DNA of 22,968 nucleotides from Planctomycetota bacterium (GCA_003669575.1 QWOR01000335.1:1-22968), one strand, 5' to 3'; shown: positions 1 through 7,334, numbered from the stretch's first letter. A program made the numbers and translations. The notes: generated by a model not told the origin, from the sequence alone.

Positions 1-465
1 GTCGTCGGGGCACAGGATGCGAACCAGATTGGGGTGGCCCAGGAACTGAACCCCCATCATGTCGTACGCTTCGCGCTCGTGCCAATCGGCAATCGCCCAG
101 ATATGCGAGACGGTCGGCAGCTCGGGAAGCTGGCCGACCTGATCGTTCATCCAGCGAGGGAACTTGGTCTTGATGACAGTCCGGTGCTTACGGGTGAAGC
201 TGAACAGGTGATAGACGATCTCGATGTGTGGCTGATACGGAAACTTTGCCGCCAGCTTGGCATCGGTTTCGAGGTAATCGACAGCTGTCAGGTTATTGAG
301 CGAATCGAACGCCAGATCGGGATCAGACTTGAGGAATGCCCCGACTTCGGCGATGGCGGCGGGAGCCACTTCGATCCAGGGATCGATCGCCTTGTCGTTG
401 ATACCGGTGATCTTGTCGGCTCCGAACCGATCGACGAGTCGCTGGTGAATTTCTTGAATCGTCAT
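1..465 (-). CDS. nuoC: NADH-quinone oxidoreductase subunit C, N-terminal part (runs off left edge)
   Basis: NuoC is a 30-kDa-type subunit of the peripheral arm of respiratory complex I, on the cytoplasmic side. The frame is open from ATG at 465 to the window edge, giving 155 residues; the C-terminus is outside. The family signature is clear: IEIVYHLFSF near the middle and, close to the edge, WHEREAYDMMGV followed by GHPNLVRILCPDD, the hallmark of the 30 kDa subunit family. It follows nuoA by 80 bp on the same strand and is probably cotranscribed. No Shine-Dalgarno sequence precedes the ATG; the bases directly upstream on the coding strand are six C. In the canonical operon nuoB lies between nuoA and nuoC, and there is no room for it here. 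Confidence 0.93.
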   Translation of the reverse strand, partial: MTIQEIHQRLVDRFGADKITGINDKAIDPWIEVAPAAIAEVGAFLKSDPDLAFDSLNNLTAVDYLETDAKLAAKFPYQPHIEIVYHLFSFTRKHRTVIKTKFPRWMNDQVGQLPELPTVSHIWAIADWHEREAYDMMGVQFLGHPNLVRILCPDD

Positions 466-545
466 GGGGGGAGGATCGTTGAGGGTTTGAGGTTGATCGA
501 CGGAGCAGGGCAGCCGGTGGAGATCTGAGCCGATTGTTCTGACGA

Positions 546-1118
546 CTACTTTGCCGCCAGCTGGGGTTCGAGCGGAGCGGCGATCGGGCGGGCCCGGTTC
601 TTGGCGGCGTTCTCTTTGGACTGAGCCACCATCGCACGCACCCAGTCGAGATCGCCACGCTTCCAGACATACGCAAAACCGACGAGCAGCACTGCGAAGA
701 AGACCGCGATGTCGACCACACTCAACCAGCTGATCGACAGGGCATCGGCCGCCGAGATCGCCGTTTCCGCGGTCGTCGTTCCGGCGGGCAGATCGAGCAG
801 GCGGTCGCTGATAGCCATGCGGGTGGCGTCGGTCAGCTGGGGATCGGCCAGCTGAGTCGCCCCGCCGAAGATCGTGCCCCAGGGGAAGAAGAACGCGACT
901 TCCACGTCGAAGATGATGAACAGTAGTGCGACCACGTAGAACCGCAGGTCGAACTGCACATAGGCCGAACCGATGGCGGGCTCGCCGCACTCGTAAGCGG
1001 CCAGCTTTTCCTCACTCGGCAAGTGGGGACGCACGAACCAGCCAGCGACCAGCGGAGCCAGGATAAATCCGATCCCCGCCACGATTGCCAGCAGGAGGTG
1101 CAGATTCAGATCGGCCAT
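546..1118 (-). CDS. nuoA: NADH-quinone oxidoreductase subunit A
   Basis: NuoA is a small membrane subunit of complex I at the junction of the membrane and peripheral arms. The 190-residue product has an N-terminal membrane segment (about residues 8-28), then the conserved loop LAAYECGEPAIGSA and FDLRFYVVALLFIIFDVEVAFFFPW (conserved acidic residues in the second membrane segment), and a third hydrophobic segment near residues 130-150. It is longer than the usual 120-140 residues because of an insertion between segments 2 and 3 and a C-terminal tail (about 30 residues rich in Ala, Lys and Arg). The ATG at 1118 has no good Shine-Dalgarno sequence. It lies 80 bp after the DUF2203 gene and 80 bp before nuoC. 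Confidence 0.93.
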   Translation of the reverse strand: MADLNLHLLLAIVAGIGFILAPLVAGWFVRPHLPSEEKLAAYECGEPAIGSAYVQFDLRFYVVALLFIIFDVEVAFFFPWGTIFGGATQLADPQLTDATRMAISDRLLDLPAGTTTAETAISAADALSISWLSVVDIAVFFAVLLVGFAYVWKRGDLDWVRAMVAQSKENAAKNRARPIAAPLEPQLAAK

Positions 1119-1198
1119 GGGAGAGTTCTCAGAGAGGAGAGTTGTCAGTTCTCAGGATTTCGTGTGCGGGTCGACCGGGTAACCGGCGTTTCAGGTGG

Positions 1199-1594
1199 CT
1201 ACAGGCTCGTGGGGTAGACTTCCTGAACATCGGCGTCACCCAGCCGCCAGGTCAGTCGCACGCTACCGACCGTCGGGAACTCTACAGCTCCCTTCTTCAC
1301 ATCGCGCAGTTCAACACCCAGTTCTTCCAGTTCGTGGCGGTAGGCCTGCAGCCGTCCGTCGTCGGAGGTGAGATCGTCCTCCATCTGGCGGAACTCTTCT
1401 TCGTACGGATCGGTCTCGGGGCGTTGACGTGGTCCCTTGCGAGAGACCCGCAACTCACCCAACCGTTCCCGCCGCTGTTCGAGGTCCGAGCTCAGCTCCA
1501 CGATGTCGCGCACAATACTCGTGACCAGCGGCAGAGCCTTGTGGGCTTCATCCCGGGTAAACGGCTTCGTTCGACCTTTGTGTTCAGCAGTCAT
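1199..1594 (-). CDS. DUF2203 family protein
   Basis: A 131-residue soluble protein resembling the DUF2203 family, whose function is unknown. The family pattern is visible: an N-terminal FTRDEAHKALPLV motif, a long charged probably coiled-coil helix (about residues 30-95), then LEELGVELRDVKKGAVEFP and VRLTWRLGDADVQ. The protein stops soon after that motif; relatives I know of continue for some ten further residues, so this C-terminus is slightly short. It sits between nuoI and nuoA on the same strand (about 95 bp and 80 bp gaps), so cotranscription with complex I genes is likely, although no role in complex I is established. A GGAAGA Shine-Dalgarno sequence supports ATG at 1594. Confidence 0.8.
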   Translation of the reverse strand: MTAEHKGRTKPFTRDEAHKALPLVTSIVRDIVELSSDLEQRRERLGELRVSRKGPRQRPETDPYEEEFRQMEDDLTSDDGRLQAYRHELEELGVELRDVKKGAVEFPTVGSVRLTWRLGDADVQEVYPTSL

Positions 1595-1654
1595 CAGTCA
1601 TCTTCCGTAGGGACATCCGTGTCGCGGGGGTGAGGCCACGCAGCTCACGTCCCA

Positions 1655-1680
1655 GGCAACTCAATTTCAGTTGAGCTGCC
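1655..1680 (-). other. Intercistronic hairpin between nuoI and the DUF2203 gene
   Basis: Ten-base arms (GGCAACTCAA and TTGAGCTGCC) with one mismatch enclose a six-base loop, 11 bp after the nuoI stop codon. No T-tract follows on either strand. It may protect the nuoI end of a processed mRNA or cause partial termination; neither is shown by sequence alone. Confidence 0.45.
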
Positions 1681-1690
1681 AGGAATCGCC

Positions 1691-2251
1691 TTAATGTTCT
1701 GCAGCCTCAAAATCATAGGGCGATGGCTCTCCCTTGACCCACACTGGCTGGTACAACACCTTCGATTCCGACACAGCTGTCGGATTCAATGAGGTCTGGC
1801 CCCAGGCAATGTCGAGCGGCAGCTTGGCATAGTCGACGATGCAACCATCGCGACTGAAGCAGCTGAGGTCGAAGTTTGATCCCATGAAGATGCAGTCGAC
1901 GGGGCACGGCTCCACACACAGCGCGCAGAACATGCACTTGGTGTAGTCGATCGTGAATCCGTTGATGCGGAAGCCCTTACCAGCGGGGCTCTTCTCTTTT
2001 TCGATGTAGATACAATCGACCGGACAAGCCGCTGCACATTTCTCGCAGCCGATGCATGTCGTCAGGTCGAACCGGTGGAAACCGCGGTAGCGAGCCTTCA
2101 CCGGAACCGGAGTTTCGGGATACTCATAGATCTCCGCAAACGCCTTGCGCTCATAGGTTTTCGTCATTGTCCGTAATGTAATCCACATTCCCTCTGCCAC
2201 GGTGGTGACAGCGAGCCAGACATTACGGAACCACTCGAAAAAGGCCTTCAT
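1691..2251 (-). CDS. nuoI: NADH-quinone oxidoreductase subunit I (two 4Fe-4S clusters)
   Basis: NuoI is the TYKY-type ferredoxin subunit that carries clusters N6a and N6b on the electron path to quinone. The 186-residue product shows both binding motifs: CIGCEKCAAACP (Cys66, 69, 72, 76) and CMFCALCVEPCP (Cys106, 109, 112, 116). The N-terminal amphipathic segment (about residues 3-28) is typical for membrane-surface attachment. It is the first gene of the complex I block in this window, upstream of the DUF2203 gene and nuoA, whereas in the standard operon nuoI follows nuoH. GAGG five bases ahead of the ATG supports the start; a promoter candidate lies about 75 bp upstream. Confidence 0.95.
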   Translation of the reverse strand: MKAFFEWFRNVWLAVTTVAEGMWITLRTMTKTYERKAFAEIYEYPETPVPVKARYRGFHRFDLTTCIGCEKCAAACPVDCIYIEKEKSPAGKGFRINGFTIDYTKCMFCALCVEPCPVDCIFMGSNFDLSCFSRDGCIVDYAKLPLDIAWGQTSLNPTAVSESKVLYQPVWVKGEPSPYDFEAAEH

Positions 2252-2323
2252 CCGAGCCTCGATTCACAAACCGCACCTGATGAAAGGAGCGGGGAAACGT
2301 CGCAACACAAACACTCATCTGAG

Positions 2324-2351
2324 ATTATACGGGCAGCCCCCTCCCTCGCAA
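2324..2351 (-). promoter_or_regulatory. Candidate sigma-70-type promoter for nuoI
   Basis: On the minus strand TTGCGA (2351-2346) and a perfect TATAAT (2329-2324) are separated by 16 bp, which places the start of transcription near 2317 and leaves a leader of about 65 nt before the nuoI ATG. The -35 box is only partly consensus. Confidence 0.45.
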
Positions 2352-2471
2352 CCGAGGGTTCCCGGAGTCGGGACCGAGGGCCTAGTTTGCTGCGTTTCTG
2401 GACCAAGTTTCTCAACGGCGAGAACCCGGCGCGGCGGTCACAGCGGCCCCGTCTTCTGTCTTACCGGCTCC

Positions 2472-2499
2472 CCAGTAGAACAGACATTCCTGCCTGTCC
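2472..2499. repeat. Short dispersed repeat, copy A (partial palindrome)
   Basis: This 28-bp stretch matches 6871-6898 at 25 of 28 positions. It contains the semi-palindrome ACAGACA-TTCC-TGCCTGT. It lies in the spacer between the nuoI start and the DUF72 stop. Confidence 0.6.
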
Positions 2500-2527
2500 T
2501 TATCACTGGTCGTGCTTTGCCCCCGAG

Positions 2528-3448
2528 CTAAAACAGCGATCGTTGCGTTTTCCGCGAAGCTCGCTCGACCTCGCCGGGCCATGGTGGAAGGCCAGGGAGT
2601 TCCGGCGTTTTTTCGCGAATTGCCCGGTCAAACAGGCGGCCGAACTGCGGCGCGAAGGCATCGTCCGGGGCATGGGTGAAGACGATCGGCTTCAACCCCC
2701 TGTCGATCCAGCTGGCAACGATACTGGCCCACTCATCGACCCACGGAGTTATGACCGACAGATCATTCCGTCCCACAAACCGAACCATCGGCCGCGAACC
2801 CGTAACGGTCGTGCGGAAGGGGGATCGAGGTTTTCGGCGTTGCGACTCGCGTTCCGACTCATCCGTCGGAGGGGCGGAAAACAGTGCCCGGCTGTCGAAC
2901 AGACAGCGATCCATACCGTGCGAGGTCAACAGCTGATCGAACCGCCGCTCGCATTCCCCCTCGTCGAAGTAATCGGAGTGCCGGGCCTCGACCGAGATCG
3001 GCAGGTCACTCGGCCACGCATTCAGAAACCGGGCCAAGGCCACGAACTGCCTGGCCGAGAATTGCGGCGACAGCTGGAGAAACGCCGGACCCAGCCGACC
3101 ATGCTGCTTCAGAATTCGCAGCAACCCAATAAACGCCCGCGTGATCGACTCCGCCCCGATCAGCATGGCGTCGTGAGTCAGAGCCTTGGGAAACTTCAGG
3201 CAGAACTGAAACCCCGGAGCTGCCTTCTTCGCCCAGCCTTCAATGACCTCCGGCGTGGGAAGTGCATAGAACGAGCTGTTGACCTCGACGGTCGAAAAGA
3301 CCTGCGTGTACTGCGTCAACCACTCGTCGCGCGGAGCCTTCGCGGTGTAGAGACTCCCCCGCCAGCGCTCGCAGCCCCAGACCGGACAACCGAGCATCAA
3401 CGCGGGATCGCTCGGTCTGGGCGATGATTCGGTGACGACAGACTCCAC
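2528..3448 (-). CDS. DUF72 / YecE family protein
   Basis: A 306-residue soluble protein of the DUF72 (YecE) family, a TIM-barrel-like fold with no established biochemical role. The sequence shows the expected opening LGCPVWGCERWRG, the core TVEVNSSFYALPTPEVIEGW, then FQFCLKFPKALTHD and, further on, LPISVEARH and the late PIVFTHAPDD. I chose the GTG at 3448 because GGAG lies nine bases upstream; the alternative ATG at 3397 has no ribosome binding site and would start just before the first conserved strand. The gene is divergent from the HAD hydrolase at 3652 and ends 277 bp from nuoI. Confidence 0.85.
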   Translation of the reverse strand: MESVVTESSPRPSDPALMLGCPVWGCERWRGSLYTAKAPRDEWLTQYTQVFSTVEVNSSFYALPTPEVIEGWAKKAAPGFQFCLKFPKALTHDAMLIGAESITRAFIGLLRILKQHGRLGPAFLQLSPQFSARQFVALARFLNAWPSDLPISVEARHSDYFDEGECERRFDQLLTSHGMDRCLFDSRALFSAPPTDESERESQRRKPRSPFRTTVTGSRPMVRFVGRNDLSVITPWVDEWASIVASWIDRGLKPIVFTHAPDDAFAPQFGRLFDRAIREKTPELPGLPPWPGEVERASRKTQRSLF

Positions 3449-3651
3449 AGCCAGGAACTCCGAACACGTGTAACAAAAGTCGCGGTGATGGCCATTTTGT
3501 ATCGAGTCGCCGATCAGCCACCAACAGCACCTCTCCGTGAGCCTTCGATCAGCCCAGTATTGCGTCCCGGTCCCCCGGTCCCGATGATTCCTCCATCGAG
3601 GCCGATATTCTGCGAACGGATGCAGGGCGAGCTTCGACTCTCTGACAGAGT

Positions 3652-4320
3652 GTGGTGGTTGTGTCTTCTCCGATTCTTGCGGTGGTGTTTGATCTGGATG
3701 GCCTGATGGTGAATACCGAGGAGGTGTTCCACCTGACCGGGCATGAGCTGATGCGGCGGCGGGGCAAGGTCGCCACGCAGGAGCTGTTCAACGCGATGAT
3801 GGGTCGGCGGGCCCGCGAAGCCTTCGCAGCCATGATCGACATGATGCAGTTGCCCGATTCGATCGATGACCTGCAAGACGAATCAGAAAGTATTTTCGAC
3901 GGCCTCCTGGAGACTAAGCTGCGGACGATGCCGGGGCTGTTGGAACTGCTGGACCATATCGAGTCCCGCGACCTGCCCAAGGGCGTCGCGACCTCATCCG
4001 ACCGGGTCTACATGGAGCGGATGCTCGGGCACTTTAACCTACTGCACCGCTTCCCGATGCGACTGACGGCCGAAGATGTCACGCACGGCAAGCCGAACCC
4101 CGAGATCTACCTGACCGCTGCCAAACGGATCGGTGTCGATCCTCATGAGATGCTCGTCCTCGAAGATAGCCACAACGGCACCAAAGCCGCAGCTGCCGCT
4201 GGAGCGCATATCATTTCGGTTCCGCATGAGCACAGCCAACATCACGACTTCAGCCACGCGAAGCATGTGGCGACGAGCTTGGTCGACCCGGTGATTCTGC
4301 GACTGATCGGCGTGAAGTAA
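3652..4320 (+). CDS. HAD-superfamily hydrolase (beta-phosphoglucomutase-like, subfamily IA)
   Basis: A 222-residue haloacid-dehalogenase phosphatase or phosphomutase. All four HAD motifs are present: motif I FDLDGLMVNTE with nucleophile Asp14 and acid Asp16, motif II GVATSS (about residue 112), the motif III Lys in HGKPNPEIY (about 147), and motif IV LEDSHNG (about 170). The helical cap between motifs I and II puts it near beta-phosphoglucomutase, CbbY and phosphoglycolate phosphatase; the substrate cannot be told from sequence. The start is one of several GTG codons (3652, 3655, 3661); the exact choice is uncertain. It is convergent with mraY and ends at a strong hairpin. Confidence 0.88.
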   Translation: MVVVSSPILAVVFDLDGLMVNTEEVFHLTGHELMRRRGKVATQELFNAMMGRRAREAFAAMIDMMQLPDSIDDLQDESESIFDGLLETKLRTMPGLLELLDHIESRDLPKGVATSSDRVYMERMLGHFNLLHRFPMRLTAEDVTHGKPNPEIYLTAAKRIGVDPHEMLVLEDSHNGTKAAAAAGAHIISVPHEHSQHHDFSHAKHVATSLVDPVILRLIGVK

Positions 4321-4333
4321 AGCTTCTCGCATT

Positions 4334-4363
4334 GAGAGCGGCAGGTGTAAGCCTGCCGCTCTC
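4334..4363. terminator. Twelve-bp hairpin between convergent genes
   Basis: Perfect 12-base arms (GAGAGCGGCAGG and CCTGCCGCTCTC) enclose a six-base loop, 14 bp past the HAD stop and 13 bp before the mraY stop. The place between convergent genes suggests a bidirectional terminator, but neither side has a proper T-run, so it could also be a small intergenic palindromic repeat. Confidence 0.55.
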
Positions 4364-4375
4364 TCGATTCAGCCA

Positions 4376-5476
4376 TCAATTCGTCTTCAGGCTGATCAGC
4401 CCGAGTAACGCCAGCAGGGCGGAGACGATCCAGAACCGGACGACGATTCTGGTTTCCGGCATCTGCTCAAACACGAAATGATTGTGCAGCGGGCTGCAGG
4501 CCAGAATCTTCTTCCCACGCAGACGGCGACTGGTGACCTGGAGCATCACGCTCAACGTCTCGGCGACGAACACGCCACCGACGATGGCATAGAACAGTTC
4601 CAGCCGAGTCGCCAGGGCGCCGACCGCGAGCAGCGCCCCCAGTGGCAACGCCCCGGCATCGCCCATGAACACCTTCGCCGGATGCACGTTAAACCACAGG
4701 AACCCGAGCACCGCTCCGACCATGGCACCCAGCGGAACCGCCAGCTCGCCGACTCCGATGAAGTGCGGGATGCCCAGATAGTCTGATATCTCCTTGTGTC
4801 CGGAGAGATAGATCGCCAGCGTGACAGCGCCGCCTGCAAACAGAGTGCACCCCGACGCCAGCCCATCGAGCCCGTCGGTCAGGTTCACCGCGTTCGATGA
4901 GCTCACGATTACGAACGCCGCCCACGGAATTAACCACACCCCCAGCGTAAAAATCCCCAGCCCGAACGGCCAGACAAACGCCGTCCCGTGGGGCGACTTC
5001 ACCTGGATCTGATACAGCCAGACAGCTGTGATGATCGAGAGCACGATCTGCCCGACCAGTTTCTGCCGGGCTGTGAGTCCACGCTTTTTCGTTGTCAGTT
5101 TGATCCAGTCATCCAGACAGCCCAGCACTGTGAATGTCACCGTCACAAACAGTGCCATCCACACACGGCTGTTCGTCAGATTTCCAAACGCCAGCACCGA
5201 CAGTACGATCGCCGTGCTCATGAAGACGCCGCCCATCGAAGGCGTACCCGCTTTCGCGGCATGCAGCTCGTTCAGCCGCTCGGAAGCACTGTCAATCCGC
5301 TCGCCATACCGCGACCGCAGCCAGCGGATACAACTGGGTCCAAACACCAGAGTTGTCACAAACGCCATCACAGCTGCCAGCCCGATTCGGGCCGTCAGGT
5401 AGACCGGAGCTGCCGAACCGCCCTCAGGGACAGGTGAGGAAAGCCGGTCGATGAACCAGAACACCATGGGACTCAT
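4376..5476 (-). CDS. mraY: Phospho-N-acetylmuramoyl-pentapeptide-transferase
   Basis: MraY transfers phospho-MurNAc-pentapeptide from UDP to undecaprenyl phosphate, forming lipid I, the first membrane step of peptidoglycan synthesis. The 366-residue protein has about ten hydrophobic segments and the family landmarks: KAGTPSMGG (75-83), the Asp pair LDDW (122-123), NAVNLTDGLDG (195-205), FMGDAG (270-275) and the late SPLHNHF (328-334). The last motif normally carries three His in a row; here the middle one is Asn332. ATG at 5476 and ATG at 5467 are both possible starts. The gene is alone, with no murE, murF, murD or ftsW beside it; its own promoter candidate lies upstream. It argues that this planctomycete makes peptidoglycan. 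Confidence 0.95.
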   Translation of the reverse strand: MSPMVFWFIDRLSSPVPEGGSAAPVYLTARIGLAAVMAFVTTLVFGPSCIRWLRSRYGERIDSASERLNELHAAKAGTPSMGGVFMSTAIVLSVLAFGNLTNSRVWMALFVTVTFTVLGCLDDWIKLTTKKRGLTARQKLVGQIVLSIITAVWLYQIQVKSPHGTAFVWPFGLGIFTLGVWLIPWAAFVIVSSSNAVNLTDGLDGLASGCTLFAGGAVTLAIYLSGHKEISDYLGIPHFIGVGELAVPLGAMVGAVLGFLWFNVHPAKVFMGDAGALPLGALLAVGALATRLELFYAIVGGVFVAETLSVMLQVTSRRLRGKKILACSPLHNHFVFEQMPETRIVVRFWIVSALLALLGLISLKTN

Positions 5477-5547
5477 TCCCGTGAAACAGCGCCATCCGAA
5501 TTCGCGAAGTGAGCGGCCATTCAGAGCATCCTGAACCGTCCCGTGGC

Positions 5548-5576
5548 AGAATAGGTCGTTTCCATGTGCGTGTCAG
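5548..5576 (-). promoter_or_regulatory. Candidate promoter for mraY
   Basis: On the minus strand CTGACA (5576-5571) and TATTCT (5553-5548) are spaced 17 bp apart in the gap after the methyltransferase gene. Transcription would start near 5541, giving a leader of about 65 nt. The -35 box matches five of six consensus bases and the -10 box four. Confidence 0.45.
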
Positions 5577-5584
5577 CAGTGATT

Positions 5585-6766
5585 TTACAGACAGCCGCCG
5601 GGTTGAATCTGGTCCGTCGCCAGTGTCGCCAACCCGAGGTGAGCTTTCAGTTCGGCATAAGCGGTGCTGGTCGTCGCCGAGGCTTCCCCCTCGCGACGCT
5701 TCACAGCGCGAATCAGCAGGTTCTTCGGTGTGTGATCGAGGTCGATGAACTCCAGGATCTGCGTCTTGTAACCCGCAGTATCGAGGGCTGCAGCCCGCAG
5801 GGCATCCGTCGCCAGAGCTGCGAACCGCTCCTTGAGGATGCCATGTCGGAGCAACAGTTCAAGCGGCGCCGACTCAATCGATCTGGCCACCTCGTGCTGA
5901 CAACAGGGCACCGCCAGAATCACATCTGACTTCCAGCGGACAGCCTGGGCCAGGGCCTGATCGGTGGCCCCGTCACAGGCATGCAGCGCGACAGCCAGAT
6001 GCACCGACTCGCTCTGCTCCACCGACGAAATCGATTGAGCGGCAAATTCGATCCCCGTCAGCTGGAGTCGTTCGCATAAACCGCGACAGGTGTCGATGAC
6101 CTCGGCATTCTGGTCGATGGCGAGGATCTCGACCTCGCGCTGCTGAACCCCGACGAGCAGATGATGGAGCGCGAAGGTCAGGTAGCTCTTGCCCGATCCA
6201 AAGTCGACCACACGGATCGGTCCCTCAGCGGGCAGATGCGGCAGGATGTCGTTGACCAGTTCCAGAAAGCGATTGATCTGGTGAAACTTGTGGGTCATGC
6301 TCGCCTTGACTCGACCATCGGGAGTCATGACGCCGATGGCTTCCAGGAAGGGACACGGCTGTCCTTCAGGGATCAGGTAGTTCTTCGTCCGGTTATGCGC
6401 GATGGGCGGGGCGACACGTTGATTCGACTTCTGCCTGGCTTTCACCATGATGCCGTTGCGGGAACGGAACTGCGAATCGGCCTCGGTGGTGAGCAGGTTC
6501 GCCTCGCGGTAGGTCAGCGGAAAGATCGCATCCACCCGCGCGAGGCTCTCTTTCAGGGTCAGGTTCTCATGGATCTCTTGCGATCCGGTCCGGGCAGTCC
6601 ACTGCAACAGGAGCCGATCCTTCAGCTGAACAGAGCGGATGGTGTACCGCGTCGGATGCTGTTCAGCAGCCCCGGTTTCGTCCGCCTGAGGAGCACTTAA
6701 CACGAGTTTGACGAGTGTCTGTCCCCGCACAGCAGCTTCGAGGGCCTGGGGTAACGTCATCTGCAT
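5585..6766 (-). CDS. Class I SAM-dependent methyltransferase (Methyltransf_32-like)
   Basis: A 393-residue protein with a C-terminal Rossmann methyltransferase domain. Motif I is DFGSGKSYLTF (about 188-198), followed by an acidic strand end (EILAIDQN), HACDGATDQA (262-271) and AVPCCQH (286-291), a combination typical of the METTL25-related Methyltransf_32 family; the target is unknown. The N-terminal region includes a predicted beta-rich part and HNRTKNYLIPEG, which is shared by bacterial members. The frame stays open to an ATG at 6886, but the added 40 codons are made of the repeats at 6797-6822 and 6871-6898, so I start at ATG 6766 (ATG 6760 also possible). It follows tatA on the same strand. 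Confidence 0.82.
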   Translation of the reverse strand: MQMTLPQALEAAVRGQTLVKLVLSAPQADETGAAEQHPTRYTIRSVQLKDRLLLQWTARTGSQEIHENLTLKESLARVDAIFPLTYREANLLTTEADSQFRSRNGIMVKARQKSNQRVAPPIAHNRTKNYLIPEGQPCPFLEAIGVMTPDGRVKASMTHKFHQINRFLELVNDILPHLPAEGPIRVVDFGSGKSYLTFALHHLLVGVQQREVEILAIDQNAEVIDTCRGLCERLQLTGIEFAAQSISSVEQSESVHLAVALHACDGATDQALAQAVRWKSDVILAVPCCQHEVARSIESAPLELLLRHGILKERFAALATDALRAAALDTAGYKTQILEFIDLDHTPKNLLIRAVKRREGEASATTSTAYAELKAHLGLATLATDQIQPGGCL

Positions 6767-6796
6767 AACAGTCCGAACTATCCGTTGGAAACGACA

Positions 6797-6822
6797 AGGA
6801 GCAGACAGTACTGTCTGCTCCT
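6797..6822. repeat. Perfect 26-bp palindrome between tatA and the methyltransferase gene
   Basis: The arms AGGAGCAGACAGT and ACTGTCTGCTCCT are exact reverse complements with no spacer. In RNA this forms an 11-bp stem with a GTAC loop. The core GGAGCAGACA resembles the copies at 2472 and 6871 (GAACAGACA), suggesting one family of small intergenic palindromes. It may also act as a terminator for tatA. Confidence 0.7.
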
Positions 6823-6870
6823 CTCCGGTAAACACCTGACTAGCCCAGGCTTGGAATCTGTCATCACTCT

Positions 6871-6898
6871 CCAGTGGAACAGACATTCCGGCCTATCC
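6871..6898. repeat. Short dispersed repeat, copy B
   Basis: It is identical to 2472-2499 at 25 of 28 positions. It starts 10 bp after the tatA stop codon in the direction of tatA transcription and 48 bp from the perfect palindrome. Confidence 0.6.
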
Positions 6899-6908
6899 CA
6901 CGACGGTG

Positions 6909-7232
6909 TCAAACCGTCTCCGCAGCAGCGGGCTCTTCCGCTCCCAGTTCTACGGGAGCCGATTTCGGGGGCTCGAACTTGGGAGCGACGATCGTGTCAT
7001 CGAGTGTCGCCAGCGGTTCCGGCCGACGGGTCGACGGACTCGGGGCGTAGGAAGATGACGACGAAGACCTCGACGAGTTGCCGCTCAGCTCGTCCTGGAA
7101 CCCGCTGAGTCCCTTCTTGAACTCAGAGACCCCTTTGCCCAGATTCTTGGCGACCTCGGGCAGACGCTTGCCAAACAGCAACAGCCCAATGATCCCCAGC
7201 ACCAGCAACTCAGTGAAATTCGCGCCAAACAT
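6909..7232 (-). CDS. tatA: Twin-arginine translocase subunit TatA/TatE
   Basis: TatA is the pore-forming or membrane-thinning component of the Tat system that exports folded proteins. The 107-residue product has the standard layout: a short membrane helix (FTELLVLGIIGLLLF, about residues 6-20), the hinge GKRLPE, an amphipathic helix (VAKNLGKGVSEFKKGL), and a low-complexity Ser- and Pro-rich tail. ATG at 7232 is preferred over the upstream in-frame start at 7262 because GAGGTG lies four bases ahead and because the membrane helix then begins at residue 6, as in known TatA. No tatB or tatC is nearby. It is divergent from trxA. Confidence 0.93.
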   Translation of the reverse strand: MFGANFTELLVLGIIGLLLFGKRLPEVAKNLGKGVSEFKKGLSGFQDELSGNSSRSSSSSSYAPSPSTRRPEPLATLDDTIVAPKFEPPKSAPVELGAEEPAAAETV

Positions 7233-7236
7233 GGTA

Positions 7237-7242
7237 CACCTC
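7237..7242 (-). promoter_or_regulatory. Ribosome binding site that fixes the tatA start
   Basis: GAGGTG on the minus strand, four bases from ATG 7232. It sits inside the longer open frame that begins at 7262 and so argues for the shorter protein. Confidence 0.7.
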
Positions 7243-7306
7243 GTTCCGGAATCAGGAGCCACAGAGGCTGAGGTTCCACATCCCGGCTGGAAAACTCTCT
7301 CATTTC

Positions 7307-7334
7307 ATCCTACCTCTCCCCAGAACCGAGTCAA
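7307..7334 (-). promoter_or_regulatory. Candidate promoter for tatA
   Basis: On the minus strand TTGACT (7334-7329) and TAGGAT (7312-7307) are separated by 16 bp, with a start of transcription expected near 7300 and a leader of about 70 nt. Confidence 0.45.

Noticed and set aside
2387..3427. 346-residue plus-strand open frame
   Set aside because: It is antisense to the DUF72 gene and has a composition (very Arg- and Pro-rich, no motif) typical of a shadow frame.
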